40,085 bases of DNA from Gemmatimonadaceae bacterium (GCA_014379355.1 JACMLX010000129.1:1-40085); one strand, 5' to 3'. Shown: positions 8,404 to 17,744, counted from the first letter of the stretch. Made by a program: numbers and translations. The notes: generated by a model from the sequence alone, not told the origin.

Positions 8404-9600
8404 TCATTCGTGCCGGCGATCCGGCAACAGCCATGCCAGCCCTGCCATGACCGGCGCACACGCGGCCAGCAGCAGGATCATCACGTGCAGCCCGTTCACA
8501 TCGGCCACTCGGCCGAGCAGCGGTGCCGCCAGACCGCCGAACGTCACGGCGAGTCCAACGGTGACACCCGATGCCGTCCCCACATGGCGCGGCAGGTACG
8601 TCTGGCCGAGTACGACCATCACGCCGCCCGGTGCAAACAGCCCGAACGCGAGCAGAGGCAGCACCAGCCAGGCCTGCAGCAGTGTGTGTGCGTTGCCGAG
8701 CAGCCAGAAGGCCGGTCCGATCGACACGAAGCTCCACACGATGACACGCTTTGCGCCAAAGCGATCGGCGACGCGCCCGCCGATGAACACGCCCACGAGC
8801 CCGATCGCGAGCAGCATCGACAGCGCCACCGCACCGCTCTGCAACGACACGTGCAGGTTGCGCGCCCAGTACGTCGGCAGGAAGGTGTTCATCGCGACGA
8901 CCATCATGCTGCGCATACCGATCGCGACACCGAGCAGCGCGAACGCGCCCCACGCGTCATGCGGCAGTGTCGCATCGAGCGCAGCGGAACGCTCCGTGTG
9001 TCCTCGCTCGCGCGGGAGCGCTCCCATCGCGCGACTGAGAATCCACGCGCATGGAATCGACAGCAGGCAGAGCGCCGCCAGGATCGGTCGACTGGTGGCG
9101 TTGGCGAGCGGCACGACGATGATCGGTGCGAGCGCAAACCCGATGTTGCCGCCGATCGTGAAGAAGCTCATCCCCGTGCCTTTGCGTGCACCGGAAAACA
9201 AGCTGACCGCGCGTGTCGCTTCCGGGTGGAAGGCGGCCACGCCGATGCCGGCGATCGCCACCGCCACGAGCGCCACGTTGAACGTCGGGGCCATCACGGC
9301 GGCCGCGACGCCACCTGCCGCCAGGATCAGGCCGGACGTCGTCAGCCATGGCATCGCGCGCCGATCAGCAAGCCAGCCGAAATACGGCTGCAGCACCGCA
9401 GAGAGTATCGTCGCCGCGAACACGGCGCTGGCGCCGCGCGCGAGCGTGAGGCTGAACGTGGCGATGAAGTACGGCACCAGCGCCGGCACCGCCGCCTGAT
9501 AGAAGTCCGTCGCGCCGTGTCCCAGCATCAGCCTGAGCACTGACGGTCGGTCGAATCGCGAACGGGGTGCGGTGCGTGCGGGGGTCGGGATGGCGGTCAC
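8404..9600 (-). CDS. MFS transporter, fosmidomycin-resistance (Fsr)-like
   Basis: A 398-residue major facilitator with about 12 membrane helices. The first helix (LGHGATDFYQAAVPALVPYF) resembles the Fsr family of drug exporters, and GWLADR and GGRVADRFGAKRV are the loop 2-3 type motifs of the two halves. It probably exports a small hydrophilic compound by proton antiport; the substrate is unknown. The GTG at 9600 gives 24 residues before the first helix; ATG 9528 would start at the helix itself. Longer forms (to 9774) add a poor N-terminus. The 233-base divergent gap towards 9834 contains a 13-base inverted repeat at 9647-9659 (CGTGT-ATC-ACACG) that could be an operator. The stop abuts the possible gene remnant in the convergent gap. 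Confidence 0.88.
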   Translation of the reverse strand: MTAIPTPARTAPRSRFDRPSVLRLMLGHGATDFYQAAVPALVPYFIATFSLTLARGASAVFAATILSAVLQPYFGWLADRRAMPWLTTSGLILAAGGVAAAVMAPTFNVALVAVAIAGIGVAAFHPEATRAVSLFSGARKGTGMSFFTIGGNIGFALAPIIVVPLANATSRPILAALCLLSIPCAWILSRAMGALPRERGHTERSAALDATLPHDAWGAFALLGVAIGMRSMMVVAMNTFLPTYWARNLHVSLQSGAVALSMLLAIGLVGVFIGGRVADRFGAKRVIVWSFVSIGPAFWLLGNAHTLLQAWLVLPLLAFGLFAPGGVMVVLGQTYLPRHVGTASGVTVGLAVTFGGLAAPLLGRVADVNGLHVMILLLAACAPVMAGLAWLLPDRRHE

Positions 9601-9833
9601 GACCAAAGGTCGAATACCCGGGCGATGGGCGCAACGACTCGCGTCGCGTGTATCACACGTCGGGCATGGTCCTGACCTTGCGACTCCTCTCCCGGATGCA
9701 CTTGCCGCGCGGAATCGGACTCGTCTGGATTGTACCGCCACGTCCTTCCAGGCAAATTGCATTACAGCTTTCACGTTCGGCTACGGCCGGACGCGCGTCG
9801 CGGCGCCGCAGCCGCCACTTCTGGACTCTCTGG

Positions 9834-10445
9834 ATGACCGAAACGCAGGAACGTTTTCTCCGAACCGTGCTGACACGTGTGCCGGTCGACTCGGTGGTGG
9901 AGCTGCACCTCTTCCCGCCGATTCGCCGCGGGACGCTCGAGACCGGTGTCGCGTTCATCGCCACCACGATGCCGCCCGCTGTCCTGACGGTCGTCCTGGA
10001 TACCGATGCGGAAGCCCTGGGCGATGCCGACCTGCAGGGAGTGGACGCACGCGAGGTGGACGTGACGACCGTCACTGAACCGTTGGTGCTCGAACTGTCA
10101 GGTGAGGCGGATTCTCCCTACGCCGACGAACGCGTCGTCCCGGCGGTGTCCGATGACACCGGACTGGAGGACGACGACATCGCGCCCGCCGAGGTGGCGC
10201 CGGTCGCCACACCGTCACCACGCATGCGAATCCTCACCGCCAGTTATCGGCACACCATCAAGGGTGTCGAACGCGGGAAGTGGTCCGTCGAAGTACAGGA
10301 AGAAGCCGATGCGCCGCTCGACGCAGTCGAAGCCGTCCTGCGCGGCGTGCGGCATCGCAGCACCGAACCGGCGGACCCGGAACTGGTCGGCCATGACGTG
10401 CTGGCCGCACTGACCGCTCGCAGCGCTGTCGCGCCGGCCGCGTGA
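9834..10445 (+). CDS. Protein of unknown function, coupled to the Fur-family gene
   Basis: A 203-residue soluble protein with no family I recognise. It has no signal peptide or membrane helix. Residues about 1-85 are a mixed alpha/beta part (VVELHLFPPIRRGTLETG, VLTVVLDTDAEALGD). An acidic, proline-containing linker covers about 90-130, and a C-terminal part contains RILTASYRHTIKGVERGKW and VEAVLRGVRHR. The start is the ATG at 9834; the frame is open further upstream but that part looks non-coding. Its stop overlaps the GTG of the Fur-family gene (GTGA at 10442-10445), so the two are translated together. A role linked to metal or stress response is possible only by that context. Confidence 0.7.
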   Translation: MTETQERFLRTVLTRVPVDSVVELHLFPPIRRGTLETGVAFIATTMPPAVLTVVLDTDAEALGDADLQGVDAREVDVTTVTEPLVLELSGEADSPYADERVVPAVSDDTGLEDDDIAPAEVAPVATPSPRMRILTASYRHTIKGVERGKWSVEVQEEADAPLDAVEAVLRGVRHRSTEPADPELVGHDVLAALTARSAVAPAA

Positions 10446-10915
10446 CCTCACCGGGGACTGCCGTGGACGTACGCAACGATCTGGAGCAATTTCGCACCTA
10501 TCTGCGTCAGCATAACCTGCCGGTCACACAGCAGCGGTTGGCGATCGCGAATGTCGTCTTCGCGTCCGATCGCCACCTGTCCGTCGAGGAGGTGGCGGCC
10601 GATGTTGCGGCGCAGGGCGAAAACGCCGGCACCGCGACCATCTATCGCACCCTCGACCTGCTGGTGAAGAGTGGCCTGGTCGTTGAGCGCGACTTCGGCG
10701 AAGGCTTCCGCCGCTTCGAGCCGACGCGCGGCATCCCGCATCATGAGCACATGTTGTGCACCGTGTGCGGGCGCGTGGACGAATTCCGCGACGAACGCCT
10801 CGAACGCATGACGACGCTCATCGCGGAGTCGCATGGATACAGTCGCCAGCGGCACCGGCTGGTGATCTACGGCGTGTGCGCGGACTGTCAGCGGAGTGGT
10901 GGGCCGGGCCGCTGA
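10442..10915 (+). CDS. Fur-family metal-responsive transcriptional repressor
   Basis: A 157-residue regulator. The N-terminal winged helix (about residues 15-90) includes VTQQRLAIANVVF and the recognition region TATIYRTLDLLVKSGLV. The C-terminal dimerisation part has the metal site HHEH (100-103) and two CxxC pairs, C106/C109 and C146/C149, forming the structural zinc site. It would bind DNA as a dimer when loaded with Fe2+ or a related metal, or, if it is a PerR, when not oxidised. Fur, PerR and Zur cannot be told apart safely from these residues. GTG 10442 overlaps the upstream stop; GTG 10463 is another possible start. The ABC transporter gene ends only 16 bases away on the other strand. 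Confidence 0.92.
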   Translation: MTSPGTAVDVRNDLEQFRTYLRQHNLPVTQQRLAIANVVFASDRHLSVEEVAADVAAQGENAGTATIYRTLDLLVKSGLVVERDFGEGFRRFEPTRGIPHHEHMLCTVCGRVDEFRDERLERMTTLIAESHGYSRQRHRLVIYGVCADCQRSGGPGR

Positions 10916-10931
10916 ACGGCAGTGCCCGACG

Positions 10932-12719
10932 TCAGACCGTCGCCGCCTCCAGCTCATCACTCACCTGCTGCCGTCGCAGCAACGCCCAGTAGCGTCCGCG
11001 CGAGGCCACCAGCGCATCGTGCGTGCCCTGTTCCACGATCTGCCCGTCATCGAGCACCACGATCCATCCGGCGTCACGTAGCGAACTGACACGATGTGAT
11101 GCGATCAGTGCGGTGCGGCCGGTGAGTTCCTCGCGCAGGCCCTGCAGGATTGCGGCTTCGGTGCTGGTGTCCACCGCACTCAAGGCATCATCCAGCAGCA
11201 CGATCTGCGGATCGCGCGCCAGTGCGCGTGCGATGGCGGCGCGCTGTTTCTGACCTCCGCTCAGGTTGATGCCGCGTTCACCGAGCATCGTCGCGTAACC
11301 GTCCGGCAGGTCGACGATCGCCTGATCCAGCTGCGCCACACCCGCGGCCACACGCGCCGCCTCGTCGTCATTGCCGCCGTACGTCAGGTTCGACAGGATC
11401 GTGTCGCTGAACAACACCGTTTCCTGCGGCACGTACCCGATCGTGGAGCGCAGCGCATTGAGCGCCAGCGTGTCGATCGGCACGCCATCCACGAGGATCT
11501 GCCCTTCCTGCGGATTCCAGAAGCGCGGCACGAGATCCATCAGCGCACTCTTGCCGCTGCCGGTCGCGCCGACGATGCCGACCGTGGCCCCGGCCGGCAC
11601 CGTGAACGAGATGTGTCGCAGCACCCAGCGCGGTGTGCCGCCGTCGAGGACCGGATAGTGATAGCCGACATCACGGAACTCGAGTGATCGTCCACGTCCG
11701 GTGTGCGGCGGCAACGTCGCCGGGAGTGTCGGCGACACGACGCTTGCACGCGCCTGCAGCACCTCGTTGATGCGCCCCATGCTCGCCGCACCACGCTGGA
11801 ACAGGTTGATCACCCAGCCGAGTGCGATCAGCGGCCAGGTCAGCATGCCGAGGTAGAGTCCGAATGCGACGAAATCGCCCACCGACATCTCGTTGCGCAG
11901 CGTGGCACTCCCGCCGATTCCGAGCACCGCCACGGCGCCCAGTCCGGCCAGGAGCTGCAGGCCGGGTGACATCAGCCCGTAGAGTTTCGCGAGCCCCATG
12001 TTGCGACGCAGGTACTCGTCGTTCAGTGACGCGAAATGTCGCTCCTCGGCCGCTTCCTGTCGGAACGCGCGCACGATGCGTGCTCCGCTGATGTTCTCCT
12101 GCGCGTGTGTGGTCATCACGCCAAAATGTTCCTGGACCGCCTCGAAACGGCGGTGGATCAGCGCGCCGAGCACGGCCATCACGATGGGCAGCAGCACCAT
12201 CGGCAGCACGGCGATCGCCGTCAGTCGCGGGCTGATGCGCAGCATGAACACGAGCGCGAAAATGCCGCCTGCGATCGTGTTGCAGAGGTACATGATTGCC
12301 GGACCCGCGACCATGCGAACTGCAGACAGGTCGTTCGTGAGTCGCGCCATGAGGTCGCCAGTGCGGTTCCGGCCGAAATATCCCGCGTCCAGTGTCACGA
12401 GATGACGGAACATCGCGTTCCGCAGATCGTATTCCACATACCGACTGAGCGCGTTCAGGATGTTGCGCATCTGGAACCGCAGCAGTCCCGTCACGAGGGT
12501 GATCGCGACCATGGCGCCGGCCAGGAGCCACAGGTCACGTGGCGGGGCGCTCGCTCTCAGGTCATCGACGGCGCGCCGCAGGATCCAGGGAATCGCGCTC
12601 GCAATCGCGCTCGACACGACCACGCACACGAGGCCCAGCACCATCCGGACTCGGTAGACGCGCACGAAAGGCACGAGCGCGCGCAAGGCGCGCAGGGTGC
12701 TGGTACGAGGCTTGCTCAT
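10932..12719 (-). CDS. ABC exporter, fused membrane and ATPase domains (MsbA/BmrA-like)
   Basis: A 595-residue half-transporter that should work as a homodimer or with a partner half. About six membrane helices lie in residues 20-310. The nucleotide-binding domain follows, with Walker A GATGSGKS (about 384-391), signature LSGGQKQR, Walker B IVLLDDALSAVD and the switch His in ASHRVSS. This layout is typical of lipid, drug or peptide exporters; the substrate is unknown. The start is the ATG at 12719 (MSKPRTSTLRAL); a longer frame to 12779 would run into the divergent promoter region. No second half-transporter gene is adjacent, which favours a homodimer. The 69-base divergent gap separates it from the lipoprotein gene. 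Confidence 0.93.
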   Translation of the reverse strand: MSKPRTSTLRALRALVPFVRVYRVRMVLGLVCVVVSSAIASAIPWILRRAVDDLRASAPPRDLWLLAGAMVAITLVTGLLRFQMRNILNALSRYVEYDLRNAMFRHLVTLDAGYFGRNRTGDLMARLTNDLSAVRMVAGPAIMYLCNTIAGGIFALVFMLRISPRLTAIAVLPMVLLPIVMAVLGALIHRRFEAVQEHFGVMTTHAQENISGARIVRAFRQEAAEERHFASLNDEYLRRNMGLAKLYGLMSPGLQLLAGLGAVAVLGIGGSATLRNEMSVGDFVAFGLYLGMLTWPLIALGWVINLFQRGAASMGRINEVLQARASVVSPTLPATLPPHTGRGRSLEFRDVGYHYPVLDGGTPRWVLRHISFTVPAGATVGIVGATGSGKSALMDLVPRFWNPQEGQILVDGVPIDTLALNALRSTIGYVPQETVLFSDTILSNLTYGGNDDEAARVAAGVAQLDQAIVDLPDGYATMLGERGINLSGGQKQRAAIARALARDPQIVLLDDALSAVDTSTEAAILQGLREELTGRTALIASHRVSSLRDAGWIVVLDDGQIVEQGTHDALVASRGRYWALLRRQQVSDELEAATV

Positions 12720-12788
12720 CTGAGTGGTAAGCGCTGATACGACGAATGCACAGACGTCGTAGCGTGACCATCTGCACACGGAGATTCC

Positions 12789-13664
12789 ATGAGAATGACT
12801 GAACTTACGATTCGCCGCTTCGTCCCGCTCACCGCTGTCGCGCTGCTGTCACTGGCTGCGTGTGGTGGCGACAAGACAAGCGTTTCTGATACGTCAGCCG
12901 TGGCTGCCGTCACCGCCGACTCCGCCCTGAGCCCCATCATGCGTGATTCGGTGGCCTCGGTCGAGATCGTTCCGCCTGCCGCTTCGACCGCGGAAGCACC
13001 ACTCGTGGCGGGCCGCGCTCCGGTACCGGCACCCGCGCCGACGACCTCACGTCCGAAGCCAGCGCCGTCGCGACCGACCTCGACGCGTCCAAGTGGCAAC
13101 ACGGCGTCGAGTAATCCGACACCGGCTCCGGCCGCAGCGTCCAGCGGCACGATCAGCTCGGGCACGAGCATCAGCGTGACCAATGGCGACAAGGTCTGCT
13201 CGAATGCGCTCGCCGTCGGCGATCGCGTGACCGCGACCACCAATTCGGTCATCGGCGGCAGCAATGGCGTGTCGATCCCGGCCGGGGCGCGCGTCGGCCT
13301 CGTCGTGACGGACTCCAAGACGTCATCGCGTCAGGGTGACGAGGCAAGGCTCGCGTTCGATGTCCGCAGCATCACCTTCGGTGGTGAGACGTACACGGCG
13401 TCCGGCACGGTCTCCACCGATGCGGTGGTGACGGAGCGCAAGGGCGGCGACGGCAAGAAAGTCGCGATCGGTGCCGCAGCAGGTGCGGTCATCGGAAACA
13501 TCATCGGTGGTGGCAGCCGTGCCCAGCGCACGGTCGTAGGTGCCGCAGCGGGTGGTGCAGCTGGCGCAGTCGCCGCGGCCGTGACGGGTGATCGCTTCGC
13601 CTGTCTGCCCGCCGGTGCCGCGCTCACCGTGCAGCTCGGCAACGCACTGACCGTGAAGAACTGA
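12789..13664 (+). CDS. Glycine-zipper lipoprotein of unknown function
   Basis: A 291-residue exported lipoprotein. The signal peptide ends in the lipobox LAAC. It is followed by a low-complexity Pro/Ala/Ser/Thr linker (about residues 60-125) that could span the periplasm or reach into the wall. A compact domain (about 130-220; VGDRVTATT, SIPAGARVGLVV, ITFGGETY) precedes two glycine-zipper segments, VAIGAAAGAVIGNIIGGGS and TVVGAAAGGAAGAVAAAV, of the kind that insert in or associate with membranes. GGAGA lies just before the ATG, a good ribosome site. Similar proteins are often annotated as YMGG-like or glycine-zipper envelope proteins. A hairpin 90 bases downstream is the likely terminator. 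Confidence 0.85.
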   Translation: MRMTELTIRRFVPLTAVALLSLAACGGDKTSVSDTSAVAAVTADSALSPIMRDSVASVEIVPPAASTAEAPLVAGRAPVPAPAPTTSRPKPAPSRPTSTRPSGNTASSNPTPAPAAASSGTISSGTSISVTNGDKVCSNALAVGDRVTATTNSVIGGSNGVSIPAGARVGLVVTDSKTSSRQGDEARLAFDVRSITFGGETYTASGTVSTDAVVTERKGGDGKKVAIGAAAGAVIGNIIGGGSRAQRTVVGAAAGGAAGAVAAAVTGDRFACLPAGAALTVQLGNALTVKN

Positions 13665-13754
13665 TCGACGCGTGATCCGGGTCCGGTCCGCGCGCACCAC
13701 CCTGCGCGCGGGCTCCACCGGAGTCGCATTACATTCGATGGACTGAAATCGCAC

Positions 13755-13796
13755 GCGCCCGTGTCTGTTTCCTCAGACGCGGGCGCCTGTGTTTTG
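13755..13796 (+). terminator. Terminator-like hairpin after the lipoprotein gene
   Basis: A 13-bp stem (13755-13767 with 13774-13786; one G-U pair in RNA) with a 6-base loop is followed by CTGTGTTTTG. This is a good intrinsic-terminator shape 90 bases behind the lipoprotein gene. If the TACATT at 13730 is a promoter, the hairpin would lie in the leader of the next gene and could attenuate it. Confidence 0.55.
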
Positions 13797-13922
13797 GGCG
13801 ATGCCGCAATAGGGAACGCATGAACCGCGAGTGACGAGGCTGTCCGTCGTCTTTCCTCACGCTCGTGTCTTCGAGGGGCCGGGTAAACCGTTCGCGGCGT
13901 CTCAGCGTCAGAAGGCTCGTCA

Positions 13923-13944
13923 CCGGGTCGGGTTGCCGACCCGG
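13923..13944 (+). promoter_or_regulatory. Perfect 9-bp hairpin abutting a candidate start codon
   Basis: CCGGGTCGG (13923-13931), a 4-base loop, then CCGACCCGG (13936-13944) ends one base before the ATG at 13945. Such a stem would hide that ATG from ribosomes, which is one reason to prefer the GTG at 13990 for the receptor. It could also be a regulatory hairpin. Confidence 0.4.
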
Positions 13945-13989
13945 ATGCGCGATCCTGCTCGTCGTCCTACTCGTAGACCCGATCTCTCC

Positions 13990-16900
13990 GTGAGTCTTCG
14001 TCGTCTCTCAGGCGCGTTGGTGGTGCTGGTCGCGCTCCTGGTCGCGGTACCGGTGCGCGCCCAGCAGCTCGATGTCATCCGCGGCCTGATCACCGGCCCG
14101 GAGTCCATCCCGATCGCCGGCGCGCGCGTCGTCGCGACGTCGCTCTCCGGCAACGTCAATCGCACGGCGCGCACCGATACGCGCGGTCGGTTCACCATCA
14201 CATTTCCCGGCGGTGACGGTGACTATTTCGTGACCGTCACGGCGCTCGGCTTCGGACCGAAACGCTTCGAAGTCAAGCGCACTGCCGATCAGGAAGTGCT
14301 GCTCGCCGATGCCCGATTGTCGCGCGCGGTCACGCAGCTCGATGAGGTGCGTGTCGTCGGCGATCGTCCCCGCACGTCACGCGACGATCGCACGCCCGAC
14401 ATCGGCGGTACCGAGCGCACCATCAACAACGGCAATGTGGCCGCCGGCCAGGCTGGCGATCTGGCCGCTATGGCGGCGTCGCTGCCGGGTGTGCAGCTCG
14501 TGCCTGGCGCCGACGGTGACCCATCCGGCTTCTCCGTGCTGGGCCTGACACCCGACCAGAACAACAGCACGCTCAACGGACAGAATTTCGGCGGAACGAA
14601 CCTGCCGCGTGACGCGGGTGTGCAGAGTTCACTCGTCACCACGCCGTACGACGTGTCGCGCGGCGGGTTCAGCGGTGGACAATTCCAACTGCGTACCTCG
14701 AGCGGCTCGAACTTCTCCTCGCGCACGATGAGTCTCAATCTCGACGCGCCGGCGCTGCAGTTCACCGATGCGGCCGCGCGTGCGCTCGGCCAGGAATTCA
14801 ACAACGCCTCGATCGGCGGACTGCTCGCCGGGCCGCTCGTGATCGACAAGGCGTTCTACAATTTCTCCTATCAGCTCGGCCGTCGCAGCAACGATCTTCG
14901 CACCCTGCTCAACACCGACGATACCGGCTTGCTGACCAGCGGCGTTGCGCCCGATTCCGCGACGCGACTCCTCGGCATCCTGTCCCAACTCGGCGTACCC
15001 GCGACGTCATCGACGAATCCATCCAGCCGGTTGAGCGATCAGGGCAGCCTGTTCGGCACCATCAATGTGGCGCCGCCCGGATCGCGCATCGGCCAGGCGT
15101 TCACGCTCACGGCGTCCGGATCGTGGAATCGGACCTCGCCGGCGAGCGGCTCAGTCACCGAGTTGCCAGCGCACAGCGGACAGCGCAGCAACTGGAATGG
15201 CAGCCTCGGTCTGCGCCACTCCGCGTATTTCAGTTCCGGCATTCTCACCGAGACGAACGTCAACGTGAATGCGTCGCGCAACGCAGGGTCAAGTTTCTAC
15301 GACCTGCCAAGCGGATCGGTGCGCGTCAACTCGCCGCTCGCCGATGGAACCAACGGACTGCGTGTGCTGACCTTCGGTGGCAATCCGTTCCTCGGCACGT
15401 CATCCGACAACATCAGCGCCGGGCTGCTCAACACGCTCTCCTGGTTCTCGCGCGACAGCAGGCACCGACTCAAGTTCACGAGTGAAGTGCGTCGCGATCA
15501 GTTCAGTCAGGACCAGACGACGAACCGATTCGGGTCGTTCACGTTCAACTCACTCGCCGACCTCGAGGCGGGACGCGCCGTCTCGTACACCCGGCAGCTT
15601 TCGCCGCGGGAACGTCGCGGCGGCATGGTCTTCGGCGCCTTCTCGCTCGGTGATGCGTGGCGGAAGAGCAGCGACCTGCAGATTCAGTACGGCGTGCGAG
15701 TGGACGGCAATCACTTTGATGGCGGGCCGACAGTGAACCCCGACATCGAGCGGATCTTCGGCACGAAGAACACTGCGATACCGAACCGTGTCTACGTCAG
15801 CCCGCGTGTCGGCTTCTCCTGGACAGTCGGCACCGCGCCGCAGATCGGCGGATTCGACGGGGCCGTGCGCGGCCCGCGCGCCGTCATTCGCGGCGGAGTC
15901 GGCGTCTTCCAGAACGTGCCGCAGGCCACGCTGCTCGGCAACGCGCTCGACAACACCGGCCTGCCGAGCGCCGTGCAACAGCTCGGATGTTTCGGTGGGG
16001 CGGCACCGATTCCGCAGTGGAGCAACTGGCTCGCCAGTTCGGCGACGATTCCGCAGGTCTGCGCCGATGGCACGGTCACGGCACCGTTCGCCAACGGTGC
16101 CCCGAACGTGACGCTCTTCGCGAACGACTACAACGCGACGCGCAGCCTTCGCGGTAATTTGCAGTGGAATGGCCCGATCCTGCACAATCGCTTCAGCGCG
16201 AGTGTCGACGTGACTTACTCGCGCAACATGAATCAAAGTGGTCTGTTCGACCTGAACTTCGCAGGAACGCCGCAGTTCACACTCGGCAGCGAAGGTGGCC
16301 GTCCGGTGTATGTGCCGGTCGCGAGTATCGATCCGTTGACCGGCGCCGCCGCGCCGCGCGATTCGCGACTCTCGCCACTCTACAACGTCGTGAACGTGAA
16401 TCGCTCCGATCTCCTCAGCGACGCGCGGCAGGTGAGCCTGCGCATCCAGCCGTCGCGATTCAGCACGGGGCTGCTGTGGAATGTATCGTACGTGTACGGC
16501 AACGTGCGGGAGCAGTTCCGCGGATTCCAGAGCACCGTCGCCGATCCGCGCGACATCGCATGGTCTCGATCGTCGTTCGACTCACGGCATCAGTTCCAGT
16601 ACACGCTCGGCTACAACTTCTTCGACGCCGTCCGGGTGAACTGGTTCGGCAACGTTCGCTCAGGCAATCCGTACACGCCGGTCATCGGCGGCGACGTCAA
16701 TGGAGATGGCCTGACGAATGATCGCGCGTTCGTCGCCGATCCAGCCGCGTCGGCTGACGCCGCAACCGCACAGGGCATCCGCGATCTGCTGGCGACTGCC
16801 GGCCCTGATGCGCGTGAGTGCCTGGAACGCCAGCTCGGCACATTGGCACGACGCAACAGCTGCAAGGGTGCCTGGACACAACAGGCATTCCTCAGCATCT

Positions 16901-17721
16901 CGTTCAATCCGCTCAAGCTGCGGCTGCCCCAGCGTGCGACGCTGTCGTTCCAGGTCGGCAATCCACTCGGTGCCGCGGACCTGCTGCTGCACGGTTCGAA
17001 CGACCTGCGGGGCTGGGGACAGATCGCGCAGCCCGATCCCACACTGCTCTACGTTCGCGGCTTCGATGCCGCAGCGCGGCAGTATCGCTACGAAGTGAAC
17101 CAGCGATTCGGTGCCACCCGTCCCGCCTTCACGGCCTTCCGCGCACCAGTCACGGTCACGGCCCAGCTGCGCTTCGATCTCGGCCACGCGCGTGAACGGC
17201 AGGTGTTGACACAGCAGCTCGATCGTGGCCGTCGCTCACCGGGTCAGAAGGTGCCGGAGCCGACGCTCAACGCGATGTACGGCAGCGGCGGAGTGACGAT
17301 CAATCCGATGGCGCAGATTCTGCGCCAGTCTGACTCACTCCAACTCACCGGACCACAGGCGGACAGCATCGCCACGCTGAACCGCATGTACACCATCCGG
17401 CAGAGCGCGATCTGGGCCCCGGTGGTCAAGGAATTCGCACGACTCGACGATGGCTACGATCGCGACATCGCCTACGGCAAGTACAGGAAGGCGCGCGAAT
17501 CGTCAGTCGATCTGCTCCGCTCCCTTGCGCCGCACATCAGGGGATTGCTCACCGACGAGCAGCGCTGCAAACTGCCGCCGATCGTCGCCAGCCATCTGGA
17601 CCTGCGCTACCTCGCATCGATTCGCTCCGGGACGGTGGGCAGCGGTGAATTCGGTGGCTTCGTCGGCGGTGGCCTGAACATTCCGCAGGGCGGTGGCGGT
17701 ACCACCGTCATCATCCGTTGA
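13990..17721 (+). CDS. TonB-dependent receptor (Oar-like) with LTxxQ tail
   Basis: An outer-membrane receptor of about 1243 residues. With the GTG at 13990 it begins with a normal signal peptide ending VPVRA before QQ; ATG 13945 would add 15 residues. A carboxypeptidase-regulatory-like beta-sandwich follows (IRGLITGPESIPIAGARV, TDTRGRFTITFPGG). The plug region contains LPGVQLVPG and STLNGQNFGG. A long beta-barrel follows, of the type seen in Oar-like TonB receptors, which import large or unknown substrates. After the barrel comes a helical tail with two LTxxQ motifs (LTGPQ at about 1119, LTDEQ at about 1187), as in Spy/CpxP proteins, and a Gly-rich end. No TonB-box partner genes are nearby. 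The next gene starts directly after its stop. The substrate is unknown. Confidence 0.9.
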   Translation: MSLRRLSGALVVLVALLVAVPVRAQQLDVIRGLITGPESIPIAGARVVATSLSGNVNRTARTDTRGRFTITFPGGDGDYFVTVTALGFGPKRFEVKRTADQEVLLADARLSRAVTQLDEVRVVGDRPRTSRDDRTPDIGGTERTINNGNVAAGQAGDLAAMAASLPGVQLVPGADGDPSGFSVLGLTPDQNNSTLNGQNFGGTNLPRDAGVQSSLVTTPYDVSRGGFSGGQFQLRTSSGSNFSSRTMSLNLDAPALQFTDAAARALGQEFNNASIGGLLAGPLVIDKAFYNFSYQLGRRSNDLRTLLNTDDTGLLTSGVAPDSATRLLGILSQLGVPATSSTNPSSRLSDQGSLFGTINVAPPGSRIGQAFTLTASGSWNRTSPASGSVTELPAHSGQRSNWNGSLGLRHSAYFSSGILTETNVNVNASRNAGSSFYDLPSGSVRVNSPLADGTNGLRVLTFGGNPFLGTSSDNISAGLLNTLSWFSRDSRHRLKFTSEVRRDQFSQDQTTNRFGSFTFNSLADLEAGRAVSYTRQLSPRERRGGMVFGAFSLGDAWRKSSDLQIQYGVRVDGNHFDGGPTVNPDIERIFGTKNTAIPNRVYVSPRVGFSWTVGTAPQIGGFDGAVRGPRAVIRGGVGVFQNVPQATLLGNALDNTGLPSAVQQLGCFGGAAPIPQWSNWLASSATIPQVCADGTVTAPFANGAPNVTLFANDYNATRSLRGNLQWNGPILHNRFSASVDVTYSRNMNQSGLFDLNFAGTPQFTLGSEGGRPVYVPVASIDPLTGAAAPRDSRLSPLYNVVNVNRSDLLSDARQVSLRIQPSRFSTGLLWNVSYVYGNVREQFRGFQSTVADPRDIAWSRSSFDSRHQFQYTLGYNFFDAVRVNWFGNVRSGNPYTPVIGGDVNGDGLTNDRAFVADPAASADAATAQGIRDLLATAGPDARECLERQLGTLARRNSCKGAWTQQAFLSISFNPLKLRLPQRATLSFQVGNPLGAADLLLHGSNDLRGWGQIAQPDPTLLYVRGFDAAARQYRYEVNQRFGATRPAFTAFRAPVTVTAQLRFDLGHARERQVLTQQLDRGRRSPGQKVPEPTLNAMYGSGGVTINPMAQILRQSDSLQLTGPQADSIATLNRMYTIRQSAIWAPVVKEFARLDDGYDRDIAYGKYRKARESSVDLLRSLAPHIRGLLTDEQRCKLPPIVASHLDLRYLASIRSGTVGSGEFGGFVGGGLNIPQGGGGTTVIIR

Positions 17722-17744
17722 TTCCTCTTCCTTCCGATTCGCGC

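Larger units (their letters stand above)
13665..13989 (+). other. Intergenic region before the TonB receptor: hairpins, possible -10, no gene
   Basis: This 325-base gap holds the terminator-like hairpin at 13755-13786, a TACATT hexamer at 13730-13735 that could be a -10 element, and a 9-bp hairpin at 13923-13944. A frame open from GTG 13831 runs through it, but its first 50 residues look non-coding. An AATAGGGAA block at 13808-13816 recalls part of cobalamin riboswitches, but the rest of that fold is not found. Confidence 0.4.

Noticed and set aside
13790-13944. A cobalamin-riboswitch-like AATAGGGAA block before the TonB receptor
   Set aside because: The GCCACTG core and a convincing B12 box are missing, and the receptor is Oar-like and not BtuB-like.
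13831-13989. N-terminal extension of the TonB receptor from GTG 13831
   Set aside because: The extra residues precede a normal signal peptide and include the hairpin at 13923-13944, so they are probably untranslated.
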